DNA of 64,000 nucleotides from an uncultured Pseudodesulfovibrio sp. (GCF_963677845.1 NZ_OY782498.1:2549518-2613517); one strand, 5' to 3'; counted from the first letter of the stretch, positions 26,026 to 35,848 are shown. A program made the numbers and translations. The notes: generated by a model from the letters alone, not told the origin.

Positions 26026-28002
26026 TTACAAACTGCGGACGTGCTTGATACCGCTCTGCTCTAGGATGGCGGTGATATTTGTCTTGGCTATGTCATTCTC
26101 AAACGCACTGTCTCGGAATACAACCTGCGTTTCACTGACCGGATCAAGCTCCTTGTGCCAGTCGATGATACCTTGGGCCAATTCCTCAATTTGGTCACGC
26201 TGAACCTTCTTATCTAGGCATGCGAACAAAGCACCGTAACCAATGCTATAGACAGTTTTACCTGAGACTTTCTTTTCTTCGATTGGAACGGTCAGCTCAA
26301 CGCCTCGTTTAAGGAGAAGCTCATAGAGCACGTCTTGTTCGCTTCTCTCTGAGACAAGATGCTCTGCGTGAGTTAAAAGGGTTTTCTCTAGATCTGTTTT
26401 GTCTGGGTTCCAGGCGACGATATTGCTGCTGTCGAGTTTAAAGACTTTAAACCCAAAATCTTTTTTTGCATCTGGATAGTCATCTTGTATTTTCTTCGCA
26501 GCTCTAACAACCCGATCTTTACCAATATCGGCAATAGTGGAATATCCTAGCTTGTAAGCATTCGATTTTGGAGCACACTTCTCAGGGAGTTGGACCATAA
26601 AAAAACGTCTCTGAACATCTTTTCGAGCGTTTTCGAGCATGACAGCATGGGCAGTTGTCGCACTTCCTGAAAAGTAATCCATGACAATGTCATCTGGTCC
26701 ACACAAATATGAAATAAGTTTGGCCAAATCGCTAATTGGTTTTGGGTTGTCGAAAACACGTTCTCCATCAAACAATGCGCTGAACTCATTTGCTGAAGTT
26801 TGCGCATAACTATAGCCAACGCTCACCATTACTTGATTCGAATTTTCAAACAGATTGGTGCGCACTCTAGGAACAGTCGTTTCATCTGGTCCGAAAACAA
26901 CCCTCCCCTTATCGACTTCCTCCCAAAACCTTTCAGGGGTCGGATAACGCCATCCGCTAATAGGCTTTTTGCACATTTCTCCAGTTGTAGGGTGTGCAAC
27001 ATCATACGTCGGTCCACCACCTCCGGGCCAGTTAATATTTCCGTCATCCCGGAAAGGCCCTTTTTCATCGACTTTTCGGAATCTTGTAAGCGGAATACGT
27101 GGGTCAGCTTTACCTATAGTGGAGTAGAACTTTAATAAGCCCTCTCGCACCTTAACAAAATCCTCTCCGTGCTCCTTTCTTAATTGATCAAAGAGATCCC
27201 GAACTTCATCAACTCCCTCTTTGTCGCCTCTCAATATTACGTCATTGTCGGATAGATATTGCTCATTTTTAAAGTAAACAAGCATATATTCATGACCTAC
27301 AGAGAAGTATTTCGCATCGTTCTTTCGATTACGATCAAAGACAAGAGTTGCTGCAAAGTTCTCTTCACCAAATACTTCGTCGAGTAGTTTTTTAGCGTTT
27401 GAAACCTCAACATCATCGAGACTAACCAAAATGACTCCGTCTTCACGAAGCAATGAGCGGGCAAGCTTCAATCGAGGATAAAGCATATTAAGCCAGTTAG
27501 TATGGTATCTACCGGATGTCTCAGTATTCGATGTTGTCTTAAAACCATCGTCGGACTTTTGCCCTGTATAAAGCAGGTATGTATCGAGGTTGTCCTTAAA
27601 TTTGTCAGGATAAATAAACTCTTTCCCTGTATTATATGGTGGATCAATGTATATCATTTTTACTTTTCCCGCATATCCACGCTGCAAAAGCTTCAAAACT
27701 TCTAAGTTGTCACCTTCAATAAACAAATTTTGTGTTGTATCCCACTCAACGCTCTCTGTAGGACAAGGTCGCAATGTCCCAACTGAAGGAGTCAAGGCAA
27801 TCTGACGAGCTTTTTTCTTTCCAAACCAGTTAAGGCCATATTTTTCGTCATCCTCCGCGACTTCCCCACCAAGAAGTTGCTTCAGTACCTCGAAGTTGAT
27901 TCCATCTTCCGAAAAGGCTTCAGGGAAGAGACCTTTTAGGGTGTTCAAATTTTTATCAACTACATCCAGGCTCATGCCATCCTGCTCAGTCAGCTTTTCC
28001 AT
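26026..28002 (-). CDS. type III DNA methyltransferase Mod, paralogue 1
   Basis: The start at 28002 is used because it aligns with the paralogue's MEKLTEQDGMSL and has GAGGAAG upstream. The 658-residue protein has methyltransferase motif DPPYNTGKEF (motif IV) and DYFSGSATTAHAV (motif I). The order DPPY before FxG(x)G is the beta class typical of Mod. The central target-recognition segment differs from the second Mod while both termini are nearly identical. It is in the operon upstream of Res. Confidence 0.9.
   Translation of the reverse strand: MEKLTEQDGMSLDVVDKNLNTLKGLFPEAFSEDGINFEVLKQLLGGEVAEDDEKYGLNWFGKKKARQIALTPSVGTLRPCPTESVEWDTTQNLFIEGDNLEVLKLLQRGYAGKVKMIYIDPPYNTGKEFIYPDKFKDNLDTYLLYTGQKSDDGFKTTSNTETSGRYHTNWLNMLYPRLKLARSLLREDGVILVSLDDVEVSNAKKLLDEVFGEENFAATLVFDRNRKNDAKYFSVGHEYMLVYFKNEQYLSDNDVILRGDKEGVDEVRDLFDQLRKEHGEDFVKVREGLLKFYSTIGKADPRIPLTRFRKVDEKGPFRDDGNINWPGGGGPTYDVAHPTTGEMCKKPISGWRYPTPERFWEEVDKGRVVFGPDETTVPRVRTNLFENSNQVMVSVGYSYAQTSANEFSALFDGERVFDNPKPISDLAKLISYLCGPDDIVMDYFSGSATTAHAVMLENARKDVQRRFFMVQLPEKCAPKSNAYKLGYSTIADIGKDRVVRAAKKIQDDYPDAKKDFGFKVFKLDSSNIVAWNPDKTDLEKTLLTHAEHLVSERSEQDVLYELLLKRGVELTVPIEEKKVSGKTVYSIGYGALFACLDKKVQRDQIEELAQGIIDWHKELDPVSETQVVFRDSAFENDIAKTNITAILEQSGIKHVRSL
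26035..26390. repeat. mod1 3' segment repeated in mod2
   Basis: This segment is highly similar to 28113-28450 in the same orientation. A block of about 84 bases (near 26267-26350 and 28345-28428) appears identical by eye. The 5' ends of the two mod genes (about 27590-28002 and 29650-30065) are likewise similar. Such direct repeats could allow recombination between the mod genes. Confidence 0.75.
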
Positions 28003-28103
28003 TATCTTCCTCAAATCTCAGCTTTAATCGCTTTCATGCGATCCTTGATTTGTTTGCTATGTGCCTTGGCTATACTATCACCCCAAGGACTCCCTAACAT
28101 AAA

Positions 28104-30065
28104 TTACAAGCTTCGGACGTGCTTTATACCACTTTGCTGGAGAATGGCGGTAAGATTGGTCTTGGCTATATCATTCTCAAATGCGCTGTCTCGGAATACG
28201 GCCTGCGTCTCACTGACCGGATCAAGCTCCTTGTGCCAGTCGATAATTCCTTGAGCCAGTTCCTCGATCTGATCACGCTGAACCTTCTTATCTAGGCATG
28301 CGAACAAAGCACCGTACCCGATGCTGTAGACAGTTTTTTCTGAGACTTTCTTTTCTTCGATTGGAACGGTCAGCTCAACGCCTCGTTTAAGGAGAAGCTC
28401 ATAGAGCACGTCTTGTTCGCTTCTGCCTGGAACAAGATGCTCTGTATGACCAATGAGAGTCTGCTCAAGGTCTGCTCTGTCAGGACTCCAAGCGAGGATG
28501 TTACTACTGTCGAGTTTAAAAAATTTGAAACCCAAGTCTCCGTGGGCCCCCTTTTTCAAAAGAGTAGCCCTAGCTCCCTTTATTCTACTTTGAGCGACAT
28601 CCGAAATGGTTTTAAAACCTGACTTAGATGCTTGAGTAGTTTTTGTTTTTCCTTTTTCATCCACTTTCTCTGTTGGTTCTGGAAGCTGAACCATTATGTA
28701 CTTTCTATTTCCACCATCTTCCGCATTTAAATCCATTACGGCGTGCGCAGTCGAACCTGAGCCTGCAAAAAAATCTAAGGCTATGCATGATGAATCGGAA
28801 ACCATGCTCAACAAGTATTTAATCAGTGCTGTAGGTTTAGGGTAATCATCAAATATAGCCCCTGTCTGTTCAACCTCTGTTGAAGCCTTTTGCGGACCAC
28901 CTAGCCCCGTTAAAGTTGACAACACATGGCTAGGCTCTCCACGTACTTTAACAGCTTCAATAGCGCCAGACTTTATGATTTCAAAAGTAGTCTCTTGACC
29001 TTTGGCATCATAAATCGGTTCACAACCATTACGAATAAACTCCAACAGTAAATCCTTTGAACTCCAACCGCTATAAATCTCAACCTCGTTAGAGAGCTTG
29101 CCGTTTACGATATCCGCTTTTTCTTTGTAGTGAGGCCAAGAAGACTCACGCTCTTGAATTTCCCCATCGCTAAACGTAGCGGGGAATCCAACAGGCAATC
29201 TTATCGAACTTGGAGGATTCTTTGGGCCATTTTTGACAACAGTGTTACGAATGTTGACTTTAAAAATCTTACTATCAGCGGGGGTATTTATGTCTACAGT
29301 TGGAGGGTGAGGGAAATCCTCCTCATTTTTGGCGTATGCAAGTATATATTCGTGACAATATTTAAACTTTGCTTGATTATCAAAGTTGCCATCGCTCCTC
29401 CACGAAAACATACAAAGCATATTCCCTTCGCCGAACACCTCATCCATTAAATATCTAAGGTTGGTGACCTCTTTATGGTTTATAGAAACAAAGATTACAC
29501 CATCGTTTGCGAGAAGAGCTCTTGCCAGCTTCAGCCTTGGATACATCATACTCAACCACTTAGTATGATAACGACCGGAAGATTCCGGATTCGAAGAAAC
29601 CGATAGCCCTTCTTCATCTTTTTGTTTTGTATAGCGAAGATATGTATCAAGATTATCTTGGTAGTTATCAGGGTAAATAAAATCTTTTCCAGTATTGTAG
29701 GGAGGATCGATGTATATAAATTTCACCTTTCCTGAATAGCACCTTTGTAGAAGCTTCAGGACTTCAAGGTTATCCCCTTCAATAAACAGATTTTGCGTTG
29801 TGTCCCAATCCACACTCCCTTCGAGATAAGGGCGCAATGTTCCTGTAGAAGGTGACAATGCTATCTGACGAGCTTTTTTCTTCCCAAACCAGTTGAGTCC
29901 ATATTTCTCTTCGCCTTCGGCAAGCTGATCCCCTAAAAGTTGCTTCAGCACTTCAAAGTCAATCCCATCTTCCGTAAAGGCTTCGGGGAAAATGCCCTTT
30001 AAAGCTTGCAAGTTCTCATCAACTACTTCCAGGCTCATGCCATCCTGCTCAGTCAACTTTTCCAT
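28104..30065 (-). CDS. type III DNA methyltransferase Mod, paralogue 2
   Basis: This 653-residue protein has motifs IDPPYNTGKDF and DFFAGSGSTAHAV, so both methyltransferase motifs are intact. N- and C-termini nearly match paralogue 1 (for example KVQRDQIEELAQGIIDWHK in both), while about residues 200-480 differ and carry a different target-recognition region (DGNFDNQAKFKY, VRGEPSHVLSTLTG). It is preceded closely by the DUF262 gene. It could give the single Res a second specificity or act as an independent protective methylase. Confidence 0.9.
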   Translation of the reverse strand: MEKLTEQDGMSLEVVDENLQALKGIFPEAFTEDGIDFEVLKQLLGDQLAEGEEKYGLNWFGKKKARQIALSPSTGTLRPYLEGSVDWDTTQNLFIEGDNLEVLKLLQRCYSGKVKFIYIDPPYNTGKDFIYPDNYQDNLDTYLRYTKQKDEEGLSVSSNPESSGRYHTKWLSMMYPRLKLARALLANDGVIFVSINHKEVTNLRYLMDEVFGEGNMLCMFSWRSDGNFDNQAKFKYCHEYILAYAKNEEDFPHPPTVDINTPADSKIFKVNIRNTVVKNGPKNPPSSIRLPVGFPATFSDGEIQERESSWPHYKEKADIVNGKLSNEVEIYSGWSSKDLLLEFIRNGCEPIYDAKGQETTFEIIKSGAIEAVKVRGEPSHVLSTLTGLGGPQKASTEVEQTGAIFDDYPKPTALIKYLLSMVSDSSCIALDFFAGSGSTAHAVMDLNAEDGGNRKYIMVQLPEPTEKVDEKGKTKTTQASKSGFKTISDVAQSRIKGARATLLKKGAHGDLGFKFFKLDSSNILAWSPDRADLEQTLIGHTEHLVPGRSEQDVLYELLLKRGVELTVPIEEKKVSEKTVYSIGYGALFACLDKKVQRDQIEELAQGIIDWHKELDPVSETQAVFRDSAFENDIAKTNLTAILQQSGIKHVRSL

Positions 30066-30085
30066 GATATGTCTCCACCCAAGAA

Positions 30086-31756
30086 TTAGACTTGGATAAG
30101 CAATGCGTTAAATTTATTTTGAATCAACGTTTTTCTAGCCTCGACAAATTCTTCAAATCGATCCATGGACCAGAGAGATTTGTCTTTGGGAATCAGATGC
30201 ATATCAAGGTATTCGTCCGTTTTATCAGCAAACCATTCTTCTGGAGTCATATCTCGCTTCCCTCCAGCGCCATTTTCTTCCCTCGATAAAAGCATGCAAT
30301 TTGCCAGTTGGTTACGCTCAGGCTCATAATATTTCATAATTTTCCGACCGGTTTCTGGGTTGATCACCTTTATCTCGCGCAATCTACTCTGGGGAAAAAT
30401 ATGATCTGTTTGGGGCAAATTGTTTGCATATGATGGAGTATGAGGGAAATCCAGATACCAAAGGTTGAAAATAAGATGGATAGTTTTGGAGCCATATCCC
30501 ATCTGAAAGAAACGATCTTGAGTCATCTCAAGGCTTCTATTTTGAGAACGAATAATTTCATAAGCATCCTTAATATAGAAGCCTTTTGACTCATCGATTC
30601 TTTTTTTCATCGCATCAATGAGTCTATCTGATTGCCCGCTAAAAGCACCAGCCAGGAGGCAGCGAACTAAATAACGATCAACATCGACAGCTTTATTCCA
30701 TGCTTCCTTGTATTGGTATCGAGCATAGACAAGAGGAATTAGAACCAGATGAGATGGCAGTGCCTTATCGCACTGTATGAATGTTTTGCTACGAACGAAA
30801 TCAATAACATCTTTGATCGCATTTGAGATATCATCCCATTTCGTTTCAATAGCCTCTCGGACATCATTATTCCTAAATTTCTGAACTTCGTATCTGGCCC
30901 CCTTGCCCAAAAGCACAAGACAAACCTTTAAAACAAAGTCTCTGTCAAAGTTGAATCCGTATTTATTGATGGACTTCAGCAGATCATCCATATTGTCATC
31001 TGCTAACTCCCAACTTGCGCTCAGAAGAGAAAAAAGCAAATCGGACTTGCTAAGCTTTGTGCCTCCTGAGTTGGCACGAATAAAGACCTCAACAACATCA
31101 TCTTCACTATACAATTCTGGAGCATCAATACTGTCAAGCTCTTGGTAGGTAATGGTATCTTCTGTCTTGAACACCTGATTTATGATGTCGATATGATCGC
31201 CAATTTTATCTTCGTCATCCTGACTCAAACCTTCATTGGCCATAGAGGTCACTTTTGTTACAAGTGCGCTTCTTTTCTCATTTGAGAGGACTACATCTTT
31301 AAATTTTACCCATGGGAATTGTGCATCATTTGAATTTAAAAATTTAAATTCATATTTGATGTCATCGGGAGCCATGACCTCTCCGCTAAGAATATTGAGG
31401 TGTAACTCTCTTCCTTCATAACTCCCGTGTATCCCGATAAACAAGCTTTGCAGCCTCTGCTGTCCATCAAGAACCAAGCACTTTTTGCTCTCATCCTCCG
31501 GGACGTAGAAATCGAGCAATCGGGTTGAATGCTTCCAGTTATCAATAAATTTCCTACGGCGAATCTTACTGTTCGTCTTCCAAACTAACAAAGTGCTAAT
31601 GGGATACTCGCGCATGATCGAGTCGAAAAGTTTACAAATCTGTTCTTCAGACCAAACAAAAGGACGCTGAATGTTTGGAAGCCAAAAGCCTCCTTCTTCG
31701 TCTTTATTGTTAAGATATCCAACAATTTTCCGTATAGTCTGAGAACGATTTTTCAC
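30086..31756 (-). CDS. DUF262 plus C-terminal HNH (GmrSD-like) protein
   Basis: This 556-residue protein starts with a DUF262/ParB-like NTPase domain (FWLPNIQRPFVW, VLDGQQRLQSLFIG, RANSGGTKLSKSDL). It ends with a DUF1524-like HNH region (TDHIFPQSRL, then NQLANCMLLSREENGAGGKR). This is the architecture of GmrSD-type type IV restriction enzymes and of SspE-like effectors. It lies inside the defence operon between DUF4391 and mod2, with gaps of 8 and 20 bases. A nuclease role against modified or unmodified phage DNA is inferred. Confidence 0.83.
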   Translation of the reverse strand: MKNRSQTIRKIVGYLNNKDEEGGFWLPNIQRPFVWSEEQICKLFDSIMREYPISTLLVWKTNSKIRRRKFIDNWKHSTRLLDFYVPEDESKKCLVLDGQQRLQSLFIGIHGSYEGRELHLNILSGEVMAPDDIKYEFKFLNSNDAQFPWVKFKDVVLSNEKRSALVTKVTSMANEGLSQDDEDKIGDHIDIINQVFKTEDTITYQELDSIDAPELYSEDDVVEVFIRANSGGTKLSKSDLLFSLLSASWELADDNMDDLLKSINKYGFNFDRDFVLKVCLVLLGKGARYEVQKFRNNDVREAIETKWDDISNAIKDVIDFVRSKTFIQCDKALPSHLVLIPLVYARYQYKEAWNKAVDVDRYLVRCLLAGAFSGQSDRLIDAMKKRIDESKGFYIKDAYEIIRSQNRSLEMTQDRFFQMGYGSKTIHLIFNLWYLDFPHTPSYANNLPQTDHIFPQSRLREIKVINPETGRKIMKYYEPERNQLANCMLLSREENGAGGKRDMTPEEWFADKTDEYLDMHLIPKDKSLWSMDRFEEFVEARKTLIQNKFNALLIQV

Positions 31757-31764
31757 AATTACTC

Positions 31765-32538
31765 CTAGAGGGTCCGCTTAATCTGATCAATCTTTTGGGA
31801 TAGAGAATGGGCACGGGTATTCAACTGCACTTGGTTGCCCAAGTTCTTTTCCTTTTTGAGCTTGTTTCGTAGCTCAGTCAATTCCCGCTCCAGGCGTTCC
31901 AGTTCCTTCAGAGCCTCGCCGCGATCCATGCCGTCCTTTTGTTCAGGAGCCACCAGCGAATATGCGCCGGTGTGGACCGCACAATTGTAGGCTGTGATGC
32001 GATCAGCAATATCTTGGTAAAACTGAAAGAAGTGCTGATAGGACAGGCTCTTCACCTGAAAATCATTTAGAAATTCTTGTTGCCAAGACTGAGAGGTCCC
32101 AAACGGAATCCAGCCCGTATCGTGATATGATTCAACCACCATTTTATTACTGTCAGCACGATTGATACGCTTCACCCCCACGTTGAGAGCAATATCAGAG
32201 CCACATAAAAAGACGATGACGACAGGGTATGGAATGGCTTTCTGGATAACTTCAGCGATTCGGGTGTGGCGTTTGTCGGAAGAAAGCGTGACCTGAACCA
32301 AAGCAACTTCCAGGTACTCATGGGTATCATCCTCAAAGCTGGGGATATTGATGGTGGAAGGCTTGAGGGTATACATCCATTCGATGGATTCTATGTCTTC
32401 CTTGAAAGCTTTCTTGTCCGAGACATTGAGCTGGCCATTCTCGTAGAAATGTTTTTTAAACAGCCTTTTCCCGAGGTAGCAGGATTCTGGAACGGCAAGA
32501 TTGCTGTAGAAGTCTTCTATGGTAGCCGGAAAGTCCAT
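31765..32538 (-). CDS. DUF4391 protein of the defence operon
   Basis: This 257-residue protein has the DUF4391 pattern: FKEDIESIEWMYTLKPSTINI, VALVQVTL with a positively charged loop, PYPVVIVFLCGSDIALNVG, then a C-terminal coiled coil (ELERLERELTELRNKLKKEK). Its ATG overlaps the helicase stop codon (TAATG), implying translational coupling. To my knowledge DUF4391 proteins often accompany SNF2 helicases and type III-like modification genes; the biochemical role is unknown. Confidence 0.78.
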   Translation of the reverse strand: MDFPATIEDFYSNLAVPESCYLGKRLFKKHFYENGQLNVSDKKAFKEDIESIEWMYTLKPSTINIPSFEDDTHEYLEVALVQVTLSSDKRHTRIAEVIQKAIPYPVVIVFLCGSDIALNVGVKRINRADSNKMVVESYHDTGWIPFGTSQSWQQEFLNDFQVKSLSYQHFFQFYQDIADRITAYNCAVHTGAYSLVAPEQKDGMDRGEALKELERLERELTELRNKLKKEKNLGNQVQLNTRAHSLSQKIDQIKRTL

Positions 32539-35500
32539 TACGCCCCCACAATCAGATAGCTAACCACTTCAAAGTCATCCATCCCCTGGAAACTCTCTTT
32601 GGTCAGGTTGGTGCCACCACGCGAGAACAAACTCTCAACACCTTTTTCCTCAGACTTGCCGACAATACCATTTACCGCTTGTTCAAGAAGACTGCGATAA
32701 TGACTCATATCTCTGCCGTTCTTAGTCTGGGAGTTCATTTGCGTTATGGCATCCTGATCCGGATCGGTGCATCCCATGGATTGCTTCTTCAGGACATCCA
32801 GCACCTTCTTGGCTTGGGTGTACCCGAATCGAACATCTCCGTTATCCGTGACATAGGCGAGATAATGAGGAGCCAAAGCGTAATCCTCATCATCCATGCT
32901 CTTGCCGGTATTCTTCAGGCAGAAGACAACTCCCGGCTCCAGTCCATCTTCCTGAAGGTCCGCATCCAGACTCGTTACCGCATATAATCCGGTTGGTGCC
33001 TTCTCAAGTGAATCTGCATTGGCTTTCAAATACTCCGACAAGTCCATCTTGAAGTCATTCAGAGTCATGTCGGTAATTGATACGCCGCCGGATATATCCT
33101 CCAGATCAACAACTGTATCTTGAAGCTGCTGGAGTTGCTTACGCCGATACTCCAAGTCATTCATCCGGGTCACATTATCCTGCTCGATGACATTCTCTTC
33201 ACCTGTGGCTGAGATGTCGAGGAGGACCATGCGCCCACTGACCCGCGCTTCCAGATTAATATATTCGTCCAGTTCCATGTTAGGCCAATAATTGACGAGC
33301 TGGATTTTCTTATTTTTGGAGCCAAGTCGGTCTACTCGCCCAAACCTTTGGATGATCCGCACCGGGTTCCAATGGATGTCGTAGTTCACCAACCAATCAC
33401 AGTCCTGGAGATTCTGTCCCTCAGAGATACAATCAGTGGCAATCAACAGGTCTATCTCTTCAGTCGCCTCAGCATTAATTTTGTCGCGTTCTTTCGAGAT
33501 AGGAGAAAAAGCGGAAAGCAACGCATCGAACTCGCATCGCATAGTTTTCAGGTTGCACTTATTCGAACCACCACCGGTGATGAGAGCAGTATTCAGCTTC
33601 ATGGCCTTTTCTGCCCATGGAGCAATGTGCTCGTAAAGATAGTTCGCAGTGTCAGCAAATGCGGTGAAGATGATCATCTTCTTGTTCCCAGGATTAATAG
33701 GCTCAATCCGCTTGAACTTGATAAGCGACTTGAGATTCTCCAGCTTGGCATCCCGCTTTGCTGTAACCTTTCGCGATTCATCAAGGAGGTAGGTCAGCTT
33801 CTCGCAGTCCTCTTCCAAGTCCTGCTTCCAGCGAATCTGGTCCATATCCTTGATGAGGACTTTAACCTTTCTCCCGATCAGGAAGTCATCGAACTCAGGA
33901 GAGTCCACTTCAATGTCTTCAATGCCGACCTGTTCAATCTCCTCGCCATTATGGTTTTCAAGCTTTTGAAGAAGCATCTGCACTTCGTTCAAGAGCTTTT
34001 CCAAGGTCATGCTAAAGGAGTTAATCGAACTTTCCATGCGTTTGAGGAGATTGACGCGCATGAGATGGATCAAGCTTTGTTCGCGGTCCACCTGACGGAA
34101 TACAGATTTCCCGTCTTTCACAAGGATGTCGTACTTGCGGTCATATTCCTTGCGCTTCTCCATGCGGACATATTTCAACGGAGAGTACGCACTGAGGTTC
34201 AGCTTTCGTATCGTTCGGTTGATTTCTTTAAGGGCAGGAAACTCGCCTTCAAGGTCAATGTCTTCCTTGAGGTTCATCGGCTTGAGGCGTTCCGGGAACT
34301 CACCGACCTCCGCGTCATTGTAATACTTCTGGATATGCTTGCGAGACCGAGCAATGGTCAGCATGTCGAGGAGCTTGAAATAATCGAAATTGAGCGCATC
34401 AAGCAGCCCCTCGGTGGTACGCTCCTTCTCATCCAGTTTGAGCCATTGGTTGAACCGAGTCTGGGCCTTACGAAGTGTCTCCTCGATGCTGCGTATCCCC
34501 TGATCTTTGTAGGCGAGGTCAAGCCCTTCAGTAATGAACGCTACCTGATTCTTGAGGTCGTTCATTCTGTTGTTCACAGGAGTAGCGGAAAGCATGAGCA
34601 CTTTTGTCTTCACGCCGGAACGAATGATCTCATCCATGAGGCGGGAATATCTTGTCAGGCCCTTGTCCGATTTGGTGACGTTCCTGAAGTTGTGGGATTC
34701 GTCGATGACAACGAGGTCATAGTTACCCCAATTCAACGTCTCCAGATTGATCTCACCAGATTTACCTGTGAGTCGAGTGAGGTCGGTGTGGTTCAGGACA
34801 TCGTAGTTGAAGCGGTCTTTGGCGAGAAGGTTTCGCTTGTCGTTGATCGTGTAGATAGACCAGTTCTCTCGGAGCTTCTTTGGGCAAAGGACCAGCACAC
34901 GGTCATTTCGTAGTTCGTAATATTTGATGACAGCCAAGGCTTCGAAGGTCTTACCGAGCCCCACACTATCGGCAATGATGCAGCCATTGTATTTTTCGAG
35001 CTTATCGATTGCACCGAGGACCCCGTCCCGCTGAAATTTATACAGCTTATTCCAGACGACAGTATCCTTGAAGCCCGTCTTGGTCTTGATGATGTTCTCT
35101 TCGTCGATGTCTTCAAGGATATCCTGAAACGTGTGGAACAGAGTGAGGAAATAAATGAACTCTGGGGCGTTATCTTTTGAAAGAATTTCAAGCTGCTTGA
35201 GCAACTGCTCCTTGGCATCAAAAGTCACACTCTTGTTGTCCCAAAGGCTATCAAACCATTCGAGAAGAGCTTTTGTGCTTTCTTGGTCAGAAAGAGCCAT
35301 ATTCATGTGGTGCCGGTCCGACTCCACATAGCCAAGCCCCTCACTTGTAAAAGAAGAGCTACCTTGAATAGCGATAGCTTCATCAGCCCCCTTCGCATAG
35401 AACATATTCTGACTAATGGTCTGAGCATTGTTAGCGGCTCTAACTTGGACTTTCTTTTTCAGCCATCCAGCGCACTGAGCTGCTATCACTTTTTGAAGAA

Positions 35501-35741
35501 GCTGATTCTTCAAGCGAGTCTCATACGTCCCGCCTGAGAGAGAAGGAAGGTTTCCCTCTGATTTGATTGAAGCATCGGAAAGAATAAGTCGAGTCGCTGC
35601 TAATTGCTCAAGTTCTTTTCGCAAGCTATGAAATGCATACAAAGAAAAAGAATCGGTGGTTACAGCCAATTCTCCATCTTTACAAAGGTTCTCTCGGAGA
35701 TGATCTCCAACTTTTCCATGTTTTTTATTGTCTATCAGCAT
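32538..35741 (-). CDS. SNF2/HepA-type helicase with degenerate PLD-like N-terminus
   Basis: This 1067-residue protein has an N-terminal region (about 60-150) ending in IQGSSSFTSEGLG, reminiscent of the second half of a phospholipase-D-like domain but without a clear HxK. The SF2 helicase core follows: Walker A DSVGLGKTFEAL (about 257), DESHNFRN, SATPVNNRMNDL, and C-terminal TDCISEGQNLQDCD and QRFGRVDRLGS. It is the first gene of the eight-gene minus-strand defence operon. It probably translocates on DNA or remodels invading DNA for the downstream nucleases. Confidence 0.87.
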   Translation of the reverse strand: MLIDNKKHGKVGDHLRENLCKDGELAVTTDSFSLYAFHSLRKELEQLAATRLILSDASIKSEGNLPSLSGGTYETRLKNQLLQKVIAAQCAGWLKKKVQVRAANNAQTISQNMFYAKGADEAIAIQGSSSFTSEGLGYVESDRHHMNMALSDQESTKALLEWFDSLWDNKSVTFDAKEQLLKQLEILSKDNAPEFIYFLTLFHTFQDILEDIDEENIIKTKTGFKDTVVWNKLYKFQRDGVLGAIDKLEKYNGCIIADSVGLGKTFEALAVIKYYELRNDRVLVLCPKKLRENWSIYTINDKRNLLAKDRFNYDVLNHTDLTRLTGKSGEINLETLNWGNYDLVVIDESHNFRNVTKSDKGLTRYSRLMDEIIRSGVKTKVLMLSATPVNNRMNDLKNQVAFITEGLDLAYKDQGIRSIEETLRKAQTRFNQWLKLDEKERTTEGLLDALNFDYFKLLDMLTIARSRKHIQKYYNDAEVGEFPERLKPMNLKEDIDLEGEFPALKEINRTIRKLNLSAYSPLKYVRMEKRKEYDRKYDILVKDGKSVFRQVDREQSLIHLMRVNLLKRMESSINSFSMTLEKLLNEVQMLLQKLENHNGEEIEQVGIEDIEVDSPEFDDFLIGRKVKVLIKDMDQIRWKQDLEEDCEKLTYLLDESRKVTAKRDAKLENLKSLIKFKRIEPINPGNKKMIIFTAFADTANYLYEHIAPWAEKAMKLNTALITGGGSNKCNLKTMRCEFDALLSAFSPISKERDKINAEATEEIDLLIATDCISEGQNLQDCDWLVNYDIHWNPVRIIQRFGRVDRLGSKNKKIQLVNYWPNMELDEYINLEARVSGRMVLLDISATGEENVIEQDNVTRMNDLEYRRKQLQQLQDTVVDLEDISGGVSITDMTLNDFKMDLSEYLKANADSLEKAPTGLYAVTSLDADLQEDGLEPGVVFCLKNTGKSMDDEDYALAPHYLAYVTDNGDVRFGYTQAKKVLDVLKKQSMGCTDPDQDAITQMNSQTKNGRDMSHYRSLLEQAVNGIVGKSEEKGVESLFSRGGTNLTKESFQGMDDFEVVSYLIVGA

Positions 35742-35818
35742 TTATCCAAACCGGCTCAGAAATATCGTCAAAAAGATAAAGACTATGGCTATAACACGAA
35801 AGAATTCTTTGCAAGTAG

Positions 35819-35848
35819 GCATGTTATGTACTGACGACATACATGCCA
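35819..35848. promoter_or_regulatory. imperfect palindrome upstream of the defence operon
   Basis: GGCATGTTATGT (35819-35830) and ACATACATGCC (35838-35848) form an inverted repeat with a seven-base spacer and one bulge, about 80 bases upstream of the SNF2 helicase start. It is positioned as an operator for a dimeric regulator of the operon. Confidence 0.4.

Noticed and set aside
26026-30065. Assembly duplication of one mod gene
   Set aside because: The central regions encode clearly different protein sequence, and flanks diverge at many synonymous sites, so they are true paralogues.
33348-34913. 521-codon open frame on the plus strand opposite the SNF2 helicase gene
   Set aside because: It is antisense to a clear helicase reading frame with all motifs; its translation is not recognisable and it has no ribosome site.
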